Part shown: piece by piece, positions 1 through 5,997 of the stretch
Layout: every line of letters starts with the position of its first letter
Numbering within the stretch: the first letter of the stretch is position 1
From: Acholeplasmatales bacterium
GTDB lineage: Bacteria; Bacillota_I; Bacilli_A; Acholeplasmatales; Anaeroplasmataceae
Length of the DNA: 12,124 bases
Assembly: GCA_024696565.1 (NCBI GenBank)
Contig: JAILGR010000006.1
Span: 1 to 12,124 of the forward strand
Reading direction: 5' to 3'
The notes under the pieces: model-generated
The model's input: the letters and a program-made list of their open reading frames with translations, nothing else
The model's database searches: none
What the model was told of the DNA's origin: nothing
Program-made: the position numbers and the translations under genes

Positions 1-13
1 TCTTTTATTTCAA

Positions 14-42
14 ATTATAAAAGATTACCGATACAAAAACAA
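14..42 (-). promoter_or_regulatory. Putative promoter for a gene beyond the left edge
   Basis: On the minus strand a TATAAT -10 box (14-19) lies 17 bases downstream of TTGTTT (37-42), a partial -35 box. It sits just after the sepF terminator, so it would start a separate transcript leaving the window on the left. A 10-base palindrome, ATTGTACAAT (47-56), lies directly upstream of the -35 and could be an operator. The gene it would serve is not visible. Confidence 0.5.
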
Positions 43-68
43 GATTATTGTACAATTTTCATTCAAAA

Positions 69-95
69 AAAGCACATTAATCTTTAATGTGCTTT
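69..95 (-). terminator. Rho-independent terminator after sepF
   Basis: A perfect 12-base-pair stem (AAAGCACATTAA, 69-80, with its complement at 84-95) encloses a three-base loop. On the minus strand it is followed by a T-run (65-71, partly in the stem). It begins 10 bases after the sepF stop and closes the jetABC-sepF operon. A-rich and T-rich flanks on both sides mean it could work in both directions. Confidence 0.9.
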
Positions 96-105
96 ATTTT
101 AAACT

Positions 106-456
106 TTATTTCTTAGGAATTGAATCAACAAATTCTTTTAATGAACCATCTAAGAATTCTTCTTTTCTAGCATATAAGAATGTTGCTTCATTAATTCTAA
201 CTGCTCTACCATCAAGGGCTATTGCTGCCCCTTGGAAGAAGGCCATATATTTATCAGCCTGTTTAGAATCCATACTATCAAAATTTAAGACTAAAGGATA
301 GCCACTCTTTAATGACTCTAGAAGTTCTTTAGCTCTAGGGTCATCTTCTTTCATTTGTTCCATAATGATTCTAGATGCGGCATTGCCTTCTAAAATACTA
401 TCTTCAGATAAATCTATATCTTTATATGGATCTTTCTTTTTAAAGAATAATCCCAT
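106..456 (-). CDS. sepF: SepF-like cell division protein (FtsZ membrane anchor family)
   Basis: This 116-residue protein aligns almost without gaps to the C-terminal domain of SepF (DUF552). Residues 42-100 carry the family pattern: a hydrophobic strand (YPLVLNF, 53-59), a helix with conserved Gln-Ala (66-67), then FFQGAAIALDG (73-83) with the glycines typical of SepF, and an ATFLY strand (91-95). Known SepF proteins bind the FtsZ C-terminal tail, polymerise, and hold the Z-ring to the membrane through an N-terminal amphipathic helix. Here the N-terminus MGLFFKKK could be a very short membrane-targeting segment. The linker is also short, and the whole protein is smaller than Bacillus subtilis SepF (about 150 residues). 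The start codon overlaps the jetC stop (TAATG), and a purine-rich AGGAAGGTG-type site lies inside the end of jetC, so translation is probably coupled. The family call is firm. A role with the condensin is inferred from the operon only. Confidence 0.88.
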   Translation of the reverse strand: MGLFFKKKDPYKDIDLSEDSILEGNAASRIIMEQMKEDDPRAKELLESLKSGYPLVLNFDSMDSKQADKYMAFFQGAAIALDGRAVRINEATFLYARKEEFLDGSLKEFVDSIPKK

Positions 457-3400
457 TATTCTTCACCTTCCTCTTTACTTACAACAGGTAATACCTTAGC
501 CTTAGTACCTTGACGAACCATAATTAATGTTGTAGTTGCGAACTCTTGTAAGATATCCATTCTTTGTGGAGGGCAGGCAAGGATAATTTGAAGTGGCATA
601 GAATTAATAAATGACATCATCGCTCTCATACGGTTACCATCCATCTTATCGAATACCTCGTCAAACATTACAAGACCAATAGGATCGCCACCAGTGAAGC
701 TTGTCTTTGTATATACTCTTACGAATGATGCGATAATTGCTACATAGAATGGAACCTGAGTCTCACCACCGGATTTTTCTTTAAATACTTTAGAATAAGT
801 CATTGAATCACCATCTTGGTTTGTAATACGAATATCATAGTCCATATATGTACGGTAATCAGTAAATTTATTCATTGCACCATTAGAATTTAATTCATCT
901 TGTGATAATGATTCAAATAATTCTCTAATTTGTTCATCATACTTATTTTGGAAATCATAAGTAAATAAACCTTGATTTAAATCAACTAATTCAGATGTAA
1001 CCATATCATAGAATTGAGCATATTCAGAAGATCTTGGGAAGATAAATTCATATGAATCATTACCGAATTTAATATTCTTTAATGTATCATTAATCTTACC
1101 AATTTCTTGTTCAGCAGTTAAGATATTATTTCTTAATTTTGCAATGAAGTCTTCTTTAAATACTACTTCAGCAGATTCTCTTGCTTGTCTTACTTTTGTT
1201 TCATAAGTAATTAATTCACTCTTTTCTAACTTATTTAATTCAGCCATAAATTTATTAATTTCAGCTAAACCAATAGTTAGAGTTGAATTATATTTATTAA
1301 CATAAGCAAATTGTTTAGATACTAAGCTTTCAACTAATGTTGAATAAGAATTCTCTTCTGTTCTATATTTTTCTTGATATGCATTTAATGCCATCTTGAA
1401 GTTAGATGATTGAACAATTTGTTCATATTCTTCTTTAGCACGTGATTCAAATGTTAAATTATCACCAGCTAAATCTTTAAGATTTTGTTGTAATTGTTCT
1501 AATTCTTTAGTCTTTTCAGCGACAATTTGAACTAAAGTATTAATACGAGTTCCAATTGAACCAATCTCCATAGAATAATCCATCTTTTTCTTTTCGATAT
1601 TCTTAATAGATTGTTGTACCTTCTCATAATCATCTTGTAATTCAGATGGAGTTGCATTCTTAGATCTTTGAGCTTGTTTAATTAAATCTTCTAAGGCAGC
1701 CTTTTCCTTAACTAATTCAATTGCCTTATCTAAGTCTTCAATTAATGGTCTAATATCAATTTGACTTAATAATTCAATTTCTCTAGTTACTGCTTCAACC
1801 TCTTGGTTAACAGTTTGATATCTTTCTTTAGCTTCTTCAGCCTTTTGAGCCCAAATTGAAGATGCCTTAGCTGCCGCATTCTTACCCATAAATGGCTTAT
1901 CAATATTAGGATTTAAGTCTGTAACTGTATATCCTGAATATAATAAGTGATCATTAGTAATAGATGTTTGATATTTTTCTAATTCCATTGGATCATCACA
2001 CATAATAACATTACCACATGTGTAATTAATATAACATCTAGCATCTTGATTATCAGATTCAATAATTGAAGCTAATGAGTTCTTTTCAAAAGTTGTAAAC
2101 TTAGAAATTTGTTTTGTATTAACTAAACCAATACCATATAGGTGATATTTATTCTTAATACGAGAATAAATTTGTAGTGCTTGATCATAATATCTAGGCT
2201 CAACAATCATCATGAATCTTCTATTACGTAAGAAGATTTCTACTGTATCAGCCCACTTAGGATCAGTAATTTCACAAAGTTCAGCAAAGATATGAACATT
2301 AATATCATAATTATAAATTCTCTTTAAGCCTTCTTGAATTTCTTGACGAATAGCTACTAATTGAGGATTATAATTTAATTTATTTTGTTTTAAATCTCTT
2401 AAAGAGATAGAAATTTGATTAATTTCTACAATAATTTGATTAATTTCAGTTTGTAATGAACCTAATCTTTGGTTCTTCTTAGAAATTAATTGTTGCATTC
2501 TAGAATTAATATCTCTTAGTCTAACTTTATTTTCTTCTACTTGAGATTGGTTAATTAAAGATAAATTAACTGAAGCTGCTTCATTATATAATTTTTCTTC
2601 AGAAATTCTTCTTAATTCATTAATGATATCTTTATATTGAGAACTTCTCTTTAAGAAGGCTTGTTGGTTAGCTTCTAATGATGAAATATTAGCTTGAGTT
2701 TTTAATATTTCACGATTAGTATATTCTTCAGCTTTAAATGTATCATTAGATTGTAATAAATTATATAATTCACGAGCACGCTCTTGTAATGCTAAATTCT
2801 CTTGATCTAAATCTTGTAATTCTTTTTGTTTAGCTAATCTAGAATTCTCTTCTTTTTCCATTTGACGTTTAGCATCTTTAATTTCATTTCTAACTGCTTC
2901 TACATCAAATAAATGCATTAAGTATTCAATATAAGCTTTATTTTCTTGAATCTTTAAAATTTCTTGATATACAAAATCAATCTCATGTAAATCAGCAATC
3001 TTAGCTTGAATTTGTTTTAATGTAATTTCTAATTCTTTATATGCACGAATAGAATCTTTAATTGCAGAAACATCGATTGCCTTTTCTTCTAGAATGTTTT
3101 GGTAAATGAAATCTTTAACATCGGCAATAGGCTTGAAAGCTAAAGCTTTTGGAATTAAACGATAGAAATCTTCGTTAATTGAACCAAAAGCATTTCTAAA
3201 TCCTCTTTTAGCTTCCTTTTTAGTTAAGAAATATTCAAATAATGGATTATGCTTTCTAAATTCTACTGTACCATAAATTGTTTTATCTTCTGATATAAAC
3301 ATAGAATCACTAATTGGTTCATCAGAACGGTAGAATATAGATTTAACTGGTGCAAGATCACCAAAAGCATCAACAACCGCACCAACAGTGAAGTCTAGAC

Positions 3401-3701
3401 CAGTTCTTTCGTCATGGAACTGTAATGCGATATGACCAGATACATCACCATTACGTAGGTATTCTCTATCATCCATACCTAATTTACATTTTACATAACC
3501 TTTTAAATCTCTCTTACCTTTTTCGTTTGCAGCTAAGTTAAATGTAGTATCACCAGCTGTTAATACATAAGTAATGGCATCCATGATAGTAGATTTACCA
3601 GAAGCATTAGGTCCTGTAAGTAATGTATTACCATTAATTTCAATTGTTTCATTGGCAAGGTAATGCCAATTAATTAATCTTACTTTAACTAACTTCTTCA
3701 T
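456..3701 (-). CDS. jetC: JetC/MksB-like SMC-family condensin ATPase
   Basis: This 1081-residue protein has the split-ATPase layout of SMC/MukB proteins. Walker A is GPNASGKST (residues 30-38). A long coiled-coil arm runs roughly over 250-450, a globular hinge roughly over 455-625, and the returning coiled coil roughly over 625-900. The C-terminal lobe holds an ABC signature SGGETQ (977-982) and a Walker B strand GLVMFDE (1009-1015) with Asp1014 and the catalytic Glu1015. All key ATPase residues are present, so it should be active. The neighbours and the GPNASGKST form point to JetC of Wadjet or MksB of MksBEF, not to canonical Smc. Such proteins form ATP-driven DNA-extruding complexes with a kleisin (JetA) and a KITE-like subunit (JetB). 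The start follows jetB by one base, with a near-perfect AGGAGG site (3711-3716) inside the end of jetB. The subfamily is assigned by eye; the SMC-like identity is certain. Confidence 0.93.
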   Translation of the reverse strand: MKKLVKVRLINWHYLANETIEINGNTLLTGPNASGKSTIMDAITYVLTAGDTTFNLAANEKGKRDLKGYVKCKLGMDDREYLRNGDVSGHIALQFHDERTGLDFTVGAVVDAFGDLAPVKSIFYRSDEPISDSMFISEDKTIYGTVEFRKHNPLFEYFLTKKEAKRGFRNAFGSINEDFYRLIPKALAFKPIADVKDFIYQNILEEKAIDVSAIKDSIRAYKELEITLKQIQAKIADLHEIDFVYQEILKIQENKAYIEYLMHLFDVEAVRNEIKDAKRQMEKEENSRLAKQKELQDLDQENLALQERARELYNLLQSNDTFKAEEYTNREILKTQANISSLEANQQAFLKRSSQYKDIINELRRISEEKLYNEAASVNLSLINQSQVEENKVRLRDINSRMQQLISKKNQRLGSLQTEINQIIVEINQISISLRDLKQNKLNYNPQLVAIRQEIQEGLKRIYNYDINVHIFAELCEITDPKWADTVEIFLRNRRFMMIVEPRYYDQALQIYSRIKNKYHLYGIGLVNTKQISKFTTFEKNSLASIIESDNQDARCYINYTCGNVIMCDDPMELEKYQTSITNDHLLYSGYTVTDLNPNIDKPFMGKNAAAKASSIWAQKAEEAKERYQTVNQEVEAVTREIELLSQIDIRPLIEDLDKAIELVKEKAALEDLIKQAQRSKNATPSELQDDYEKVQQSIKNIEKKKMDYSMEIGSIGTRINTLVQIVAEKTKELEQLQQNLKDLAGDNLTFESRAKEEYEQIVQSSNFKMALNAYQEKYRTEENSYSTLVESLVSKQFAYVNKYNSTLTIGLAEINKFMAELNKLEKSELITYETKVRQARESAEVVFKEDFIAKLRNNILTAEQEIGKINDTLKNIKFGNDSYEFIFPRSSEYAQFYDMVTSELVDLNQGLFTYDFQNKYDEQIRELFESLSQDELNSNGAMNKFTDYRTYMDYDIRITNQDGDSMTYSKVFKEKSGGETQVPFYVAIIASFVRVYTKTSFTGGDPIGLVMFDEVFDKMDGNRMRAMMSFINSMPLQIILACPPQRMDILQEFATTTLIMVRQGTKAKVLPVVSKEEGEE

Positions 3702-3702
3702 T

Positions 3703-4287
3703 CTACTTTACCTCCTCAGCGGCATTAATCTTATTAATTGTATTAAATACCTCTGTAATATCTTCAGAACGAATTGCCATTAATATTGTAGGAAGTATAA
3801 CAAGCTTACAGCTTGATGTTTGTAAATCGCCTGAAATTTCAATTAAGTTATATCTTTTTAATAATCTTAATGAAGAAATTAAATCAGTTTTATTTAGTTT
3901 CTTCTTAATTTCTAAATAATCATATTTTTCATGAATATCAGATACTTGACAAACGATATTTTCATTTAATGAAGTATCTTTTACTTTTTCATGGTATAAA
4001 AGTCTTAGAATTAATAAAACTAATGTTTCATCTCTTCTTAATTTTAATGTATTAGCTGCAGATGCACCTGATAGCATTACACTACCAGTTGGCATATCTA
4101 ATTCTATTTCATAGCCTAGGATTTTGAAGAATTCATCAAATACCTCTTTGTAGCTCATTAAGAAATAATACGCTTCTTTATTATCCTTTTTATCTCTTGA
4201 TAAGAATGTTGAAGCTAATAGCTTATTTGCTGTATCTTTAAACTGACTTTGTTGAGTCACTGTCATTTTTTCTAAAGTATCTAACAT
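3703..4287 (-). CDS. jetB: JetB/MksE-like condensin subunit
   Basis: A 194-residue cytoplasmic protein with no signal peptide or membrane segment. It sits between the kleisin-like and the SMC-like genes, as JetB/MksE does. Residues 79-102 form a hydrophobic stretch (LKLRRDETLVLLILRLLYHEK) typical of the DUF4194/DUF6063 type of JetB protein. Residues 112-170 look like a winged helix: a helical segment with LLKRYNLIEI (142-151) followed by a beta-hairpin. By family knowledge this subunit binds the JetA kleisin and helps gate DNA entry into the JetC ring. An AGGAG site (4295-4299) lies 7 bases before the chosen ATG. A second Met at residue 8 is possible but less well placed. The gene follows jetA by 10 bases and ends one base before jetC. 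The sequence match to the family is moderate and the gene order makes the call firm. Confidence 0.85.
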   Translation of the reverse strand: MLDTLEKMTVTQQSQFKDTANKLLASTFLSRDKKDNKEAYYFLMSYKEVFDEFFKILGYEIELDMPTGSVMLSGASAANTLKLRRDETLVLLILRLLYHEKVKDTSLNENIVCQVSDIHEKYDYLEIKKKLNKTDLISSLRLLKRYNLIEISGDLQTSSCKLVILPTILMAIRSEDITEVFNTINKINAAEEVK

Positions 4288-4297
4288 TTTCTCTCTC

Positions 4298-5716
4298 CTA
4301 TACTAATGTTTTTTTAATTGTGAAATCTTTGATAACGAATTTTTCTGTTTCAATCTTATTATCAACAATTTCAACTACATATGATTTTTCAACCGCTAAT
4401 ATAATACAATATACTACCATCATAAATATGCTTCTTGGGCATTTATAAGTTAATACATTACTTGCTCTAAATACACCATCTACCATATGGGCTTCTAAGA
4501 AATTAGAAATTTCTTCTTCATTGTAAGATGTCTTGAATTGTTCCATGAACTCACTTGACATCTCAAATTCTAAGCCTACATCATCAAGTAATTGGTTAGC
4601 ATTTCTTTGATATGTACCTCTTGGTGTATATAATGAACTTTCCATTTCATATATTTTTAATGTTGGTAAGTTATATAAGCCATCGGCCATACGCATAGCT
4701 CTATCAAGCTTACCTTTTTTATTTTGATCTTTAATGAACTTTAAGATAGTATTTAGCTTACCAATAATATTATCTTCTTCTGATAATAAGAATTTAATCT
4801 TACCAATAGTTGAATTGATATAATTTCTATTCTTGTTATCAATTTCAGCAATGAAATCTTCAATCGCATTAAAGGCATCAATAACTTCATCAATATTTCT
4901 AATAGCTTTACTAATAGCTTCTTCTTCAGTTTTTGTTTGAGCAGCATAGTTTTTAGAAATAGCCTTTAATATAGTTTCATTATCTTGCATTGCTTCTAAC
5001 TTAGTAATGATATTTAATCTATATCTATCAATATTATCTGTAACCTTAAGTTTTACATATGACTTATCATAAACTTCATTTTTATATCTAATTAGTCTTT
5101 CCATTAGATTCTTGATTTCAGAATTATCAATTACTGATTGAATATATTCTTTCATTCTTGCATCAAGTCTTCTAATTGCTCTAATTAATTGTCTTGTATT
5201 TGAATATACCAAAGAGAATGTAAGGGCATAATCAATATTATCAGTTTGAGTAAGTAATGAATAAATAGAATAAATATATCCTTGATACTCTGTTGGGTTA
5301 ACATAGTCTGGTGGTAATTCACTATCTGATAGATCAATCGTTGGATAAGCATTTAAAATTGCTTCACAAATTGTAATTGCCACATCTGTAAAGTTTAGTA
5401 CCTCAACATAATCATTTGTTACATCAACATATATCCAACCACATTCTTCCATTCTTCTTAAAATGTAGTTAGCAAGTTCCCTTTTACTATGAGGATTTGC
5501 TTCCTCATCTTCTTCATTTTCGCAATCGTATAAATAACTTTCATTTGATTCTAAAAAGTAGACTAAGTCATCTACAACTATCTTTTTATCAATTCCCAGA
5601 ATAGTACCTGTTTCATAAACCTTAAAAACTTGAAGAATACTTGCTAAGTAAATTCTTTTGTTTTTAGAAGCTAATAATGAAAAGAAGTTGTCCTGGACCA
5701 TATCGAAAAAATCCAT
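4298..5716 (-). CDS. jetA: JetA/MksF-like kleisin subunit (DUF5716 type)
   Basis: A 472-residue soluble protein with the layout of Wadjet JetA. The N-terminus (about 1-125) is a winged-helix-like region opening with FFSLLASKNKRIYL (11-24). It has an acidic, disordered insert (about 58-75) and then ANYILRRMEECGWIYVDV (82-99), a hallmark stretch of DUF5716 proteins. The middle (about 150-345) is helical with coiled-coil character, and the C-terminal domain (about 370-472) would contact the SMC-like ATPase head. In the family, this kleisin bridges the two JetC heads and recruits JetB. It is the first gene of the operon. An AGAAGGGAG site (5726-5734) lies 9 bases before the ATG, and a good sigma-A promoter lies just upstream. 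Length and order (A-B-C) match Wadjet and MksFEB operons. Whether it belongs to a defence or a housekeeping condensin cannot be told from this gene alone. Confidence 0.87.
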   Translation of the reverse strand: MDFFDMVQDNFFSLLASKNKRIYLASILQVFKVYETGTILGIDKKIVVDDLVYFLESNESYLYDCENEEDEEANPHSKRELANYILRRMEECGWIYVDVTNDYVEVLNFTDVAITICEAILNAYPTIDLSDSELPPDYVNPTEYQGYIYSIYSLLTQTDNIDYALTFSLVYSNTRQLIRAIRRLDARMKEYIQSVIDNSEIKNLMERLIRYKNEVYDKSYVKLKVTDNIDRYRLNIITKLEAMQDNETILKAISKNYAAQTKTEEEAISKAIRNIDEVIDAFNAIEDFIAEIDNKNRNYINSTIGKIKFLLSEEDNIIGKLNTILKFIKDQNKKGKLDRAMRMADGLYNLPTLKIYEMESSLYTPRGTYQRNANQLLDDVGLEFEMSSEFMEQFKTSYNEEEISNFLEAHMVDGVFRASNVLTYKCPRSIFMMVVYCIILAVEKSYVVEIVDNKIETEKFVIKDFTIKKTLV

Positions 5717-5743
5717 CCCTTTTTTCTCCCTTCTATTCGTTTC

Positions 5744-5762
5744 TTTTAGTATTATACTAAAA
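5744..5762. promoter_or_regulatory. Palindrome over the jetA -10 box (candidate operator)
   Basis: TTTTAGTAT-T-ATACTAAAA is a perfect inverted repeat with 9-base arms around one central base. It covers the whole -10 box of the jetA promoter and the likely transcription start. A dimeric repressor bound here would block RNA polymerase. The symmetry is seen directly; the operator role is inferred. Confidence 0.45.
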
Positions 5763-5779
5763 AGCTATTTATTATTCAA
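5751..5779 (-). promoter_or_regulatory. Sigma-A promoter of the jetABC-sepF operon
   Basis: On the minus strand TTGAAT (5774-5779) and a perfect TATAAT (5751-5756) are separated by exactly 17 bases, 35 bases upstream of the jetA start. No other promoter is evident inside the operon, where gaps are 10, 1 and -1 bases, so it probably drives all four genes. Confidence 0.8.
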
Positions 5780-5780
5780 T

Positions 5781-5839
5781 AAAAACGCTTACGTTTTTAC
5801 GTAAAAATCGATAATTTTTTAGAAATTTTCGATAATTTT
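5781..5839. promoter_or_regulatory. Cluster of palindromes and phased direct repeats upstream of the jetA promoter
   Basis: Directly upstream of the jetA -35 box lie a perfect 14-base palindrome TTTTTACGTAAAAA (5794-5807), an overlapping inverted repeat AAAAACG...CGTTTTT (5781-5787 and 5792-5798), and two copies of TCGATAATTTT (5808-5818 and 5829-5839). The two copies start 21 bases apart, close to two helical turns, so both would face the same side of the DNA. This looks like a regulator-binding region, but no specific regulator is recognised. Confidence 0.4.
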
Positions 5840-5966
5840 AAAACCATCTCGTTTTCTATATTAAACCTATTGTTTTTGCATATTTTTTATACTATTTTTA
5901 TACCATTTATAACATAGTTTTTCGGTTTAAATAAAGTAATTTTAAACCCTAGAAAAAAAGGTAAAG

Positions 5967-5990
5967 AAAAAAGCCTGAAAAGGCTTTTTT
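5967..5990 (-). terminator. Rho-independent terminator of the repeat-protein gene
   Basis: Stem AAAAAAGCCT (5967-5976) pairs with AGGCTTTTTT (5981-5990) around a four-base loop, ending 7 bases past the stop codon of the gene on its right. The A-run and T-run flanks let it act on both strands. It separates that gene from the jetA operon. Confidence 0.9.
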
Positions 5991-5997
5991 ATAAATG

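Noticed and set aside
89..301. Plus-strand open frame of 70 codons starting in the sepF terminator
   Set aside because: Its start lies inside a terminator stem and the rest is antisense to sepF.
4753..4947. Minus-strand open frame of 64 codons, Lys/Leu-rich
   Set aside because: It is a different frame inside jetA and reflects AT-rich coding sequence.
456..5716. A complete canonical Wadjet defence system
   Set aside because: No jetD nuclease is present. The gene after jetC is SepF-like and the transcript then ends. A jetD outside the window remains possible.
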